Of a stretch of 64,000 bases of DNA, positions 48,901 through 60,900 are shown one piece after another. Made by a program: the position numbers and the translations under genes. Positions within the stretch are counted from its first letter, which is position 1, and every line of letters begins with the position of its first letter. This DNA comes from Beta vulgaris subsp. vulgaris (lineage: Eukaryota > Streptophyta > Magnoliopsida > Caryophyllales > Amaranthaceae), in assembly GCF_026745355.1 (NCBI RefSeq), contig NC_079202.1, positions 64,211,555 to 64,275,554 on the forward strand, read 5' to 3'. Below the pieces are notes generated by a model. That model was not told the origin of the DNA. It saw only the letters and a program-made list of their open reading frames with translations, and made no database searches.

Positions 48901-51900
48901 CTTCTTTGGCAGCCCTTTCTGAGGATGATGGATCACTGCATGGTAATAGGTGGGTTGTTCATTTTTCTTCTTTTTCACCCACTTAGTTGTCATGTGCATG
49001 GATAGAGGGTTTTTCTTAAGTATCTCTTCTATCGAATATAATGGACAAACATGGAGTAAGTTTGTTTTTGAAGTACCAACATAATCCAAAAAGGTAAATA
49101 GACAATAACAGATAAAAAAGGATCCACCAAATATTAGACTTCTTTTTGATATACATCAGGAACAGTCTCAGGTAGACAGTTTATATGGGGCGTAGGCCTC
49201 CCAAGAGGTAATGGAGGCATGCAAAGGTTTCCTTGGGCCGCACGGAGATTGGCCCTCGAGTGCAAAGGAGCTTGACTGCAAGACCCACACGTCGAGTTGG
49301 CACGAAAGTCGGCTTGGTGATCCGACGGTGCTGAGTGGAAGGGACATCGCTCAACGGATAAAAGTTACCCTAGGGATAACATGCTGATCTTCCCCAAGAG
49401 TTCACATCGATGTTCCAATGGTTGGCTGTTTACCCATTAAAAGCGGTACGTGAGTTGGGTTCAGAACGTCGTGAGATAATTCTGTCCATATCCGGTGTGG
49501 GTGTTGGAGCATTGAGAGGACCTTTGCCTAGTAAGAGAGGACCGGAAGGACGCACCTGTGGTGTACTGGTTATCGTGCCAACGGTACTTACTGTAAGTGG
49601 TTTGTCGGGAAATATACGTACCCATTTTTTTCCACCGCAACGTGCATTTCGTGTCACTGCCCGTTGCCCTTAGACGTGCTCCAAGCGGGTTCAAGTGCCT
49701 GAAGAGCATATCTTCCGAAACAAATTGTTTCCCTCGATAAGGCATTCCCTTCATTCTTCTTAGTTCTTTTGGGGTTATAGTTGATGGTTATTTTGTAATT
49801 CCATCTCTACTACACGTGAGAGTTTCTTCTCATCCGGTTCCTTGCGAATGAAATTCAAAAATTTAATTTTATATAATTAATGCAATGTTCTTTCAAGGGG
49901 GGGTGGGGAAGAAGAATATGGATTACTTGAACCTTTTGATGCATAAGATGGAGAGCTGTGAGCAGGGCCCCATTGAGACCTTTTACAAGGTCGAATGGAG
50001 GGGGCCAAGATAAGATCTGTAGTTCCCGAGAGGAACTTTACTCAAGCTTTCTTTTTGATCTGAAAAATAATTGATCACTTGTCTCCATTACTTTGTAAAC
50101 CCTTGATGTCTTTAACTCTTAACATGGATTAGCTGTCTGCTGTGCTAAGTAGACTAGAACAAATTGTCTAAGATTGTCGCTTGATCTTGACGGATGATAC
50201 CTCTTCATTTGCATCTTGATCTTTACTGATGTGAATTATGAGAACTAGAGAAGTATGACCTTCTTTAATTGGCATCATAAGCCTTTTCCCATGATCTGAG
50301 AGTATCTTGTACTTCAGTCCTGTTTTTTTTAATGTTCGGTCTAGTTTGATTTACACCTAGTTTGATTTACCATAAATTTACAGTAGCTGGTACTGGTTTT
50401 ACAAAAAGTATATGGCTTATAATTTTTAATTTGAGGAACTTTTAATTTTTTTCAGCTAACTTATGTGTTTGGGTTTTAAGGATTTTGGCACCTGATGTAT
50501 TTAACCTTTGTAAAGATTAGATATGATGCGGAATTTGATGGATTGATTATATTGAGTGAATGAATGAACGTGTATGAATAACAATGGATGCGTGACTAAT
50601 GATTTGTAGCCAGATAGGACTTGAGAGTACTTTGATAAAGCAAAGCACCACAAGTTAAATTAAGAGTTTGAAGCATAAATGCTAAGCCACCAACTTCAAG
50701 GATTTCTGTTTAAACACTCGAATAATGTAAAAGCTCACTATATTATTGAAGAAAATGAATGACAACATTAACTAAGCTATTTATACTACTAACTACTAAT
50801 CTTACTATAGTTAGGATAAATCTCTAAGTTATACTCCTAATATAACTTTTAAATAAATAAGATAACTACTAATAACAACAAGACAAGGACAAAGGAGTCC
50901 TAAAATCTACTTCAATTGGAATAGTAAAAACTTGTAAGCCAAACCTAATTAGAACTATACTAAGATATGAAGAGTCCTAATAGAACTCAACTAGACATGA
51001 TCACCCGCCACCTAGCGTGCTTGCTCTCCAAGGTTAGTTCACCATGCACACTACCACCTTTGTAGCAAAGAATCCTCGGAATGAGCCATGCACACCTTCT
51101 AACTCAAAGTGAGGAATTTTTGAACCGAGGGCCACCAATTGAAAGTTGATCATCATCTACTCCTGTATCACTACCAAAAGTGTGCTTTGCCTATGAGAGA
51201 CGCGCACCTTCTCCTTGAACCTCCTTCTGCCTTGCTCTTTGCGCCTTCATGTGCCTCATGCCTTCTAAAACTAAGGATTTACATAAATTCACCCATTGTT
51301 ATTGCCCTATATTACTCCATTGTGCTTCTTTTCTTCCCTCTTGTTTTCCCTGTAAATGAAGTCTAGTTAATTAATTAATGCGATACATGCATGGTAGAAC
51401 GTTTAGAAGTTTTCTAGTGCTATATTTTTACACAAACTTTTATGTTTGTTGTGACACTAATAGTCTTGTAGATCACTTTCTTCTTTTAGTATTTCACATG
51501 CTTACTTTTAAGAATCCCACCCAACAGGGGCAGACCTAGGATTTATGACTTGGAGGGAGGGTGGGGGATAATTGGCACAACAGACTAACAACAAATCCTA
51601 TAAACGCACAATTGACAATAAGGTTGATAAGTAAGATTGACCAATAATTTTTGATGCAAAGCGACAAAGACAGATTGAGATATGATAATGACAAATCCAA
51701 CATATATATGGTTGCATGGTCATTCATAATGTTAACTCAATTTCATAATTATTACTTGTTACCTTCAAGAAATAGTTTTTTCTCAAAATAATATAAGAGT
51801 TTGATGAAAATAAAAGGGGGCTGCAATGAAACCAAGAAGAGGAAATAAAATAAGTACTACAAAGAAAGATAAAGCAAGAGAACGTTGGGAAGCAAAAATG

Positions 51901-54900
51901 ATCAAACATTTAAAACGAAAAGAAAAAAGAGAAAATATTTAAAAAAGAAAGCAAAGAGAAAAGAACAAAAAATGCAAAATGAACACAAGGGGTTCACAGA
52001 CACGGACGCCCTCTAAATCTTAGGGCCATAAACCAAATTTTTTTCTTTTGTTGAATTTGTTGATCTTCACATTGAAAGCCGACATTTTTGGTGTCAAATA
52101 TAGCGAAATTTCAATCCCTAATTACTCGACTGTGATACCAATTTTATTATGACAAATTTCAGCCGACACACAAAGAAAAATGAGAATAGTCAACATACAA
52201 ATTTACGTGGTTTACTAACAATTTGTTAGCTACATCTAGGGGATAAATTGATCTTTTTTATATCTTTGAGGAAAGAGTGCAAAATACGGTATCCTTCTAA
52301 TTTACCTAAATTGAGTAGATCAAAAATAGGACCAAAAACAGAAAACGAAACAGACCCCCATGTCGGGTTGTTCGAAGCGATATATTACAAATTCAAGGTA
52401 TTCGAAAAGTGACTGTTTTTCTGTAGGTTTGCTTTTGCCAGTTTATTTAAGTGTTGTATATAGTTCGAAAATGCGATTTCGATCACGCTAACGATCATGG
52501 TGATGGGGGAATGGGGATGATGCATCTGTCATATTGCCAAATATAGGCTTAGACCATGGGGTATCTCTAGATTTGAAATCCTTTATGCCACGGGTAATAC
52601 GATACGATGTGGCCTTGTTTTGACAGCATGAGTTGTATATTCCTTTGAAATAAGTGAAACACTTCTATGCTTTTGTAGTTGATCTCTTATAGTTTTATAG
52701 ATCAATGTGCTATTTCTTTCTCGGAAAAATTGATATTCCAACTATGGCCTAACATTTTTAGAAGATTTGAACTATCATTTAACTTGTATAGGTCCCGACT
52801 TTGGGGGAGTATGACTTTAGGTGGGGATTGCAAGTTACCTTGTTTTTTTTTAAAGAAAAAAAAAGCCACATTGTAAGAACTCTGTTGCACCAATGACCAA
52901 TCTACCTATCTCATCTCTTCCCTTTATGAACTTAATGCAAATCAACTTAACGTAAGTTTCACTCAAACCAACCATTATCATGCTCCAATCCTCTCACCTC
53001 ACTTCCTCTCTCTCCTCCATTTCCAAACCCATCAAGTTCTCTCTCCCCTATTATGCCTTTTCATCTTCAATTCTCTCTCCTCCTCCAAACTTGAATCTTT
53101 AAAGGTCTGAAATCTTCTTCCTTCTTTCTGGGCCAATGAACAAGAAGAAGAAGATAGCTTGAATGATACTTTTTTCTGGGCGTCTCGATGATTTAGCCTT
53201 TGATAGTTCAAATTACCAGAAAACTCCAAGATTGGTGAAGTGTTCCATGTTTGCTGCTGTTTGTGGATTGACTTATTTGCTCAGCTATTCTCAATGATTT
53301 GTTCCTTCTTGTTTTGTTTCTCTTGCACTATTTGTTGTTTATGGGGTTGGTTATTGGTTTTTGTGTGCGTTTGTGTTTATGGGTTTCTTCTGTTTATGTT
53401 AATTTAGGTAGCAAGAATAGGAATAGCCATGTTGAACCCCGTGACTGGGAGCAGCTCCATTGGAAGTTTTACTGGTAGGGAGAGTGAAGAGAGTGCAAGG
53501 AGGAAGAGATTGCATGGTAGGACTGTAGGGGAGGGTGAAGGGAGTGCAAGGATTCCAAGAGTGGAAAGGGAGAGATGCTATATATATATATATTTTTTTT
53601 TTTTTGGAAATTCAAAGTTATTATTGATAACCAAAAAAAGGGTGATACAAACACCAATGCAACAAACTAAAGGGAATAAACAGCATCAGTATCCAACTTA
53701 CCCCATCTTCTAGGAAGGGTTGATAAGTTAGACTCTTCATGTGCTACCCTATAGTAACAACCTTGCCAAATAAAAACAACCACAATAAAAAGCCACCTAT
53801 CTATACAAGAGATTTTTCAGATCATCCTTAACTCTACAAGCTACACTAAATAAAATTGAATCAAATGTTTACTCAGGTAGTTTGTGAATGCCTTCAAACA
53901 CTTGCTGATTTCGTTGAATCCAAATATGGTAGATCCCATACAACTTATAGTGCTTGCTTCTTCTTCTACAATATTCAGCTGCTATATTGATCTCTTCCAT
54001 GAAGGATTGTGACCTTCTTGAGATTCCAAGAATACTCAAGAAATTCCCCAAATTGTAGTAGAGTAGACACAATTGAAGAAAGATGATCGACATCTTCCTG
54101 TGCATTGTTACGTAACAACCAAGTGGTATCATTCACCATATTCCAATGAGCTAGCGTGAATTTCGTGGCTAGTCTATTGAGAACTGCCAGCCATGTGATA
54201 AAAAGGCTTTTGGGAGAGGTTTTGTTATTGCAAATTAGCCGCTTCCAACTAATCTGAGCAGTGTAGCATTTGTTGATGGAAAACTTTCCATCTTTTTCAT
54301 ATATGCGGCTTGATGCCATTCTCAAAGAAATTTTTACAGTTCATGATTTTCTTTAGTACGCAGGACATACCAGCATGGACTTTCATAGTCCAAATATTAG
54401 CTCTTTTAATATAGTAAGAGTGGATCCATTGAATCCAAAGTTTGTCTTGTGTAAGAGCAATAGCCCACAAGTGTTTGGCTATGGTTGCTTTATTCCAGAT
54501 TTTTACAGATTTGTGAAGTTCAAGCCACCTCCAGTCTTAGGAAAACAAATCTGCTCCATGAAACAAGAGCTTTCGTTGAGGCTGGTCTTTGCCGGTCCAC
54601 AAGTAGGTTCTACACAACCCTTGTATCTCTTTCATAATCTTCTTTGGAAGAATGAAGATCTGAAGATTTGCATACTCAGAATGATAGACTTGACTAGTTG
54701 GCCTCGCATATGAGAGTCCTTGGAGCCTAAGTTTTAGTCCTTGCCATGATTTTTTCAATCAGTGGCTTACAAGTGGAATAAGATAGATATCGGAAAAGGA
54801 ATTCACCCACAGGAATGTGGATCGTATTTGAAATAGTCTCAATAAAAACACCCCCCATATAAATGTTACTTATCTGAAGATTAGCCTCCAATCCTCAAGC

Positions 54901-57900
54901 TTGGGAGAAAAGATTAGAAGTTTTAAGAATTTCTTGAATAGAAGACAAATCACCTCTACAAAACATCAACAAGTCATCAACAAACATCATATGCGATATA
55001 TAGAATCTAGCACACTTAGGATGGTAATGGAATTTTGTGTTTTCTTTAAGATTCCTTAAGCATCTAGACAAATATTCCATACCAATTGCAAAAAGAAAAG
55101 GGGACAAGGGATCCCCTGTCTAGCCCCTTTTTAGCATGAAAAGGAGTGCAAGGTTTGCCATTGAGAAGAATAGAATAAGACACAGTGGGGAAAACCCACT
55201 TCAAGAAGCATGCCCTTTAGAAAAAACCATCCAATTGAGTCATACGCTTTCTTGATATCCACCTTGATTGTACACCTAGGAGAAATTCCTTTCCTAGTGT
55301 ATCCCTTGATGAGATCAGTTGCCACAAGAATGTTGTCCGTGATATTTCTTCTAGGTATAAAACCAGCTGGAGCGGTATCAACAACTTCACCAATAACATC
55401 TTGCATTCGATGAGTAATCAGCTTAGCAATGATGTTATAGACCACTGTACAACAAGCAATGGGTCTAAAATCACTAGCATAAGTGGGGTTTGCAACTTTA
55501 GGTACGAGAGTAAGAGAAGCAATGTTCACCTTAGAGCTGAGATGACCAGTGTCAAAAAAAATCTGATACAGCAGCATATATGTCGGGTTTTATTACATGG
55601 CAAGTTTCTATGAAAAATTTGGCATTAAAACCATGGGCCTTGGTACCATCAATGCTAAATAAAGCATTATCAATTTCTTGCAAAGTGAGAGGAATAATCA
55701 AGTTTCTCCTGAAAGCTAAGGGTAGGACCCTTTCTGATGATAGTGAGATCAATTCCTGGAAGTGCTCATTATTACTCTTACCCATCAGATTATTATCCAA
55801 TTTAGTCCCTGTAGTTGAGTACAAAACATCAATAGAACTCCTGACTTGTCTTTCTTTCATTGTAGCAAAGAACACTTTGCTGTTAGAATCCCCAGCCCAC
55901 AGCCATTGTATTTTTGATTTTTGTTTAAGAATACTTTCTTCAATATGAAGCCATTTCCTGAGAGAGTCAATACATTGTTGCTCCTGAGTATGCAAGGTTG
56001 CATGCTATCCCTCTGAAACTGAGTTTGAATCATATCCAACTTCTTTCTGGCATCCCCAATCTTCTCAGTTACATTTGCAAATGAGTAGTTTGAAGATGTT
56101 TGACCACCCGGCTAATTGTTTTCAATTTGTACCAAATATCAATCACATCATTTGCAACTCTGTTATGTCTCAGCAACTTTATCATGAAATTGAGGGTGGT
56201 CAATTAAATGATTAAAAAATCTGAATGGCCTGCCACAGTTGTATGAGTGTGATTAGGAAACCACTCAGCATTGTACAGACATCTCAATACGACTCTTGTC
56301 TCTTATTTGACCAGTTATAAGAGTCACCAATCCCTTTTACTTCAAGTAAATCAGTGTGATCAATCAAGTGTCGAAAATCCAAAGTTTCAGCATTAGAAAC
56401 TGGAACTCCATTAAGTCTATCATCACTTTCAAGCAGTGAGTTGAAATCTCCCATGATTATCCACTCTAAATTGATAGTAGCAGGCTAGCAGCCACTGCGT
56501 ATATTGTGTTCCAAAGAGGTTTCCTGGTTTCAATACTATGCAAGCCATAAACAGCAGTAAAATACATTTTTTGTTGAGTATGTTTATCAGTAATCAAGCT
56601 ATGAACAAGTTGATCAGAGGTAAAAACAAGTTTAACATTAATCATTGTACTGTTCCAAGCAAGCCATATCGTACTCCTAGGACTATGACTGTAATTATCG
56701 CCCCACTGCCAACATCTCCCTAACTTCTTCTGCACCTTATCTTTAATAGATAATCTAACTCTAGTTTTAGTTAAAGCAAGAATAGTAAACTTGCTAAGTG
56801 CAATAAAAGAAGGTACCTCCTTTATTTTGAGAGGGTCATTACTCGTTAAGACCTCTCACATTCCATGATCATGCATAAATCATGACAAATAAGGGTTTTC
56901 ACCCGCATTATGTTCAGTATTCTGTTCCTCTTCATCTTCTTGTTCTTCATCATTTTCTTCACAGGTTACAGTGATTCTTTCCCCCCTATTCCTCCTTGTC
57001 ACCATCTTCCGTTGATGAATAGGTTGAATAGGTGTATTAACAGCACTAGATTGGTTAGATCCAGGTCTTTCTTCAATTGGTTGTGGCTGCTCATGTTGCT
57101 GTGCTTGCTTAGGCTGCTTAGGCTGCTTAGGCTGCTGTAAAACCTATACTGGGTGTTCAGTGGTAACCACCTATGAAGCATGGGTACTCCTTCGGGACAT
57201 CGAATCTCGTACCGGGGGTGGGTACGGCTAGGATTCGTTCCCAAAACGAATGGGGTGGGGTGGGTACGTGGGTTTAGTTTGGGTACGGATGGGCTGAATC
57301 CAGGTACGTGGTGGGTACGAATTCAGAGGGAGAGAGACGTACCCAGCTACCTTTGCCCGACAACCATCATTTCTCCGACAGCCTCTTTTTTCGCTCCTTC
57401 CAAGTTCTTTGTCGCTGCTCCAGTTCTCCTTGCGTGTTTTGTTTGCTACTCAATTTGTTTTCTGAAGAAGGCAGTAATGCGTAAAGCACGTGAAGAAGGC
57501 ATAGTGGAGTACAGGTGTACACCACCTATAAAAAATTAGATGTAGTGCTTATTGTATAACTTAATTACAAGACTTTTTTAGTTACTTTTTTAATGTTATT
57601 TGCCTACATCAACCTCATATCGTCATAAACTTCTTTTTTACTTATATTCTGGGAAGGGAGGAAGCTTATTTTTGTTTATATTTTTATATGTATGTCATAT
57701 AATATTTTTGTGCAAAAATTAAATAAATATTATTTTTATTAAAAATTTAAGGCAATATTTTTCATTAGATGTATTTTTTTTTTTTTTTTTTGCCGAATCC
57801 AAGCCGTACCCGTTTTTGGAAATTTTGATTTTGCCGTTTTCCGTCCCCGTATCTGTATCCGTATCGGTGCTACCTAGGTAACCACCACTGTATTCTGTGG

Positions 57901-60900
57901 TTGTTTTGGAACCCATTTTTGCACAACTTTAGGCTTGGTCACCTGCTGTTGCTGTTGACCTCTCCTGACACCACAGTCATGTCCAACCATCTGACATTTT
58001 TTACAAAAAGGAGACCACCAGTCATATGTCGAATAGATGCTCCATTAGCATCTTCAAAAGTGATTGTATGTTGCTTGTCCTTAGTAACATCTATTTCTAT
58101 AAGGATTCGAGCAAAAGAGATTCTCAACTGTTTTGAGGTGCATTCATGCATATAAAGGGACACCTAAGAGACTACCAATCCTACTTAGAGAGTTAGGACT
58201 CCAGCAATTGAGAGGTAGATTAGATAGTTTGACCCATATTGGAATGATTTTCAGCACTTCATCCTGAAAACTAAAATTTGCTGTCCAAGGTTTAACAATC
58301 ATAGGTCTTTTATAGAAGTTATGAGGACCAGCATGTAAAACTTCATTTCTATCAGCAATCGACACAAATTTCACCACAAAGAATCCTTCATCATGTAAGA
58401 AAATTTGTGGTTTAGAAACAAAATTCCATTCCTGTTCAATAAATCGTGTTAATGCACCTATAGTTGGTGTATTACCAACAATATATATTACCAATGAAGT
58501 AGCGCACACTTCTGAAACTTTATCGGTCTCAGTTTTATCCAAACAAGCCACATCAATGCCATTTTTGATTATCGGAGCTACAAATTTCAGCGAGTTACCT
58601 TAGAATTGAGTCTACTACTTTTAAATAGTGTATTCCAAGGGTTCTTTGTATTCGCAATGTCATCTTGTTCAGTCGCTTTGAGAAGCCTCTTTTGCCACAT
58701 TTCTAGGATCATCCGGATGAGGTGTGACAATCGCTGAGTGAATCGCATTAATAGCTGATTGCAATTCAGGCGAAATAGGTCCAACACTAGGATGAGGTTG
58801 TATCCTTTGACACAGTTTCCGAAACCATGGAAACTTGATCTGAAGGAGTCTTCTTCTTCCTTGCCATGATGATTGAGTTGACACAGTTTTATATATTTTG
58901 AAATAGAATAAAATCAGTTTACCTATTGAACAGGTTGTAAGTCATTTAAGTCCAACCAAAGTCACCCCCCCCAAATTTAGGACCTATACAGCTTAATTGA
59001 TAGTTCGAATCGGGCCATAGTTGGGAGTTGGGACCCCTAGCGTCAATTTTTCCTTCTCTTTTTTAATGTTTGGAGGGTGTTTAGGTTTAGTTTGTCATGT
59101 CATATGAGCTCTTCAATAGCAATTCTAATTGTTATTTTTCATATTGAAGAATGGATTCAGATGATGGCCCTGTGGAAATGAGAAACTCAAATCAGCAGAA
59201 AGGTAAGGTTAAATTTTGTCAGTCTTTTATACTACCTCTGTTCTTTTTAGTAGCTGTACCATATTCCTTTTGGGGGTATTTTAAATCAATTGTACCATTT
59301 CCTTTTCGGGAAAGTTTTTCTCTGGATACGTGGATTTGATTTATTTAATATCATCATATCTTTATACAACCTCCCTAAATATGCGTGCCATTTGTTTGGT
59401 TACCTCTATTGAAAAACAGAGGCAGTAGCATTTATCTAATTATCTTGCATATTTAGAATAATATTTGGCTAAACAAGGTTCTTGTAATCCAGACAATGTA
59501 AATGCAGAAGCTTCTATATTATCTACTGAAAAAGTCAAATTTGCTGCAAAAGCTGGTCTCACTGCTGCAGCAGTGAAGGCAAAACTGTTTGCAGACCATG
59601 AAGAGCGAGAGATTCAGAGGCTATCTGCTAGTATTATAAATCATCAGGTATTAGTGTCATATTTTTTTTCCAAGTCGAATATGTACCGTGTTATTTCATG
59701 AATTAAATTATGCAATGATGTAGTCTGATGCCTGGATGTTGGTGATTATGGATTAAATGCTGTATATTATTATTGGATGACTTAAAGATGTGAAGCCTAG
59801 TTATTTGTCCAGATCCAGCTTGTCTGCTCTCTAGCCCATCTAAAAGAGGTGGGTAGCTATTCAAAAGCTTGTCTGCTCTCTTGTCATGATGTATTCTCTT
59901 GGTTAGATTTTTATGCTCCATGACTTCTACACTTTGACATTTCTAGAACCGAGTTCACGAGATTTCAGTCTTTCTTCAATAATGAGGTGTTTTACTAGGT
60001 GGAGGTGATGACAAAATAGAACAAAGGGTGACACTCTTATATAAGCTAAGACTGGATCAAGTAAAAAAGTTAAAGTGTCATTATTACCATTCGATCATGG
60101 GGAATATGCTGATACTATTTTATCAAGGAAACTCAAGGCTAGGTACCACTTACCAGCACGTAGATGCTGAGGTTGCCATCGACTTATCGTCTGAAAACTA
60201 TATGCAGAATAACCTTGTGACTTTACGTATAAGTTCTGGTTCTAGATTTCAGACAATCTGTTGGGGGTGTTTGATTCATGAAACTTAAGGTATGGGTTTG
60301 GAATGGTTATAATCATAGATTCATAGCTAGTGTTTGTTTCAAAAACTTGCAATGTCTGAACCCATACCTCAAGCCTTTAAGGTATGGGGTCTAGAAGGCT
60401 GTGAAGGGGCCCAAGGAAAGGGGGTGGGGGGTCTTGGCTGCCACCAAACCCTCAGGAGTAGATAATTTATGCTACGGTTGTTTATTTTACCTATGTACCC
60501 TGTCCCTGAAGCATCAAAAACTTGTTAAATGGAAAGCTATGGTATAACAAAGAGACCCATAATAGAAACCATGAGACCAAACATTGTGAAGAAGATTAAA
60601 ATGGTTACATTTGATATGATTGCCTGATGAATCATTTTTCGTGTTTATATCATATAACATCACTCCTTTCATGTAATTTGGGGAATCTATTATGATAGAT
60701 AGCTGTTATGACACCGGTAATACGATGTTGGTACTTGGTAGGATCTCTTTCCTTATTATGATTCAACCTCAACTGCTTCCTATTGCATGATTAACTTTGT
60801 GATAATAATGGTGGATTTTCATCTTAACCTTGTACATCTTTGTACTAATTAATTCAACATCGTCTCCTGCCCTTTTCGTCTCGAAGGACGGGGTACTGTC

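Larger units (their letters stand above)
53593..58900 (-). mobile_element. LINE (L1-type non-LTR retrotransposon), degenerate
   Basis: The minus-strand order is ORF1 (about 58870-56900) then ORF2 (about 56865-53870), ending in a poly(A) tract read as the poly-T at 53594-53606. Nearly full length (about 4.6 kb without its insert) but with many frameshifts and stops. Orientation is opposite to SWI3C. TSDs could not be set: the 3' flank is a TA repeat and the 5' end is blurred by the surrounding inverted repeat. Confidence 0.85.
52723..59053. mobile_element. Inverted-repeat (MULE-like) termini enclosing a LINE, in SWI3C intron 6
   Basis: Sequence at 52723-52845 (GGAAAAATTGATATTCCAAC onward) returns inverted at about 58925-59053 as GGAAAAATTGAC...CCAACTATGGCC. 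Both arms share GAACTATCA, TGTATAGGTCC and TTTGGGGG in the same order. The flanks TTCTTTCTC and TTCTCTTTT are only weakly alike, so a TSD is not proven. The stretch 52850-53590 may be captured host sequence: it includes an open reading [15 protein letters not shown] and a [12 protein letters not shown] stretch, neither of which I can assign. Confidence 0.6.

Noticed and set aside
49410..49754. Open frames of about 90 codons on both strands near 49.4-49.75 kb
   Set aside because: They lie mostly within the plastid 23S rRNA fragment, which explains the lack of stops.
57180..57539. 119-codon open frame inside the hAT-like insertion
   Set aside because: The first half is GGGTACG-type subterminal repeat; no domain or parent gene recognised.
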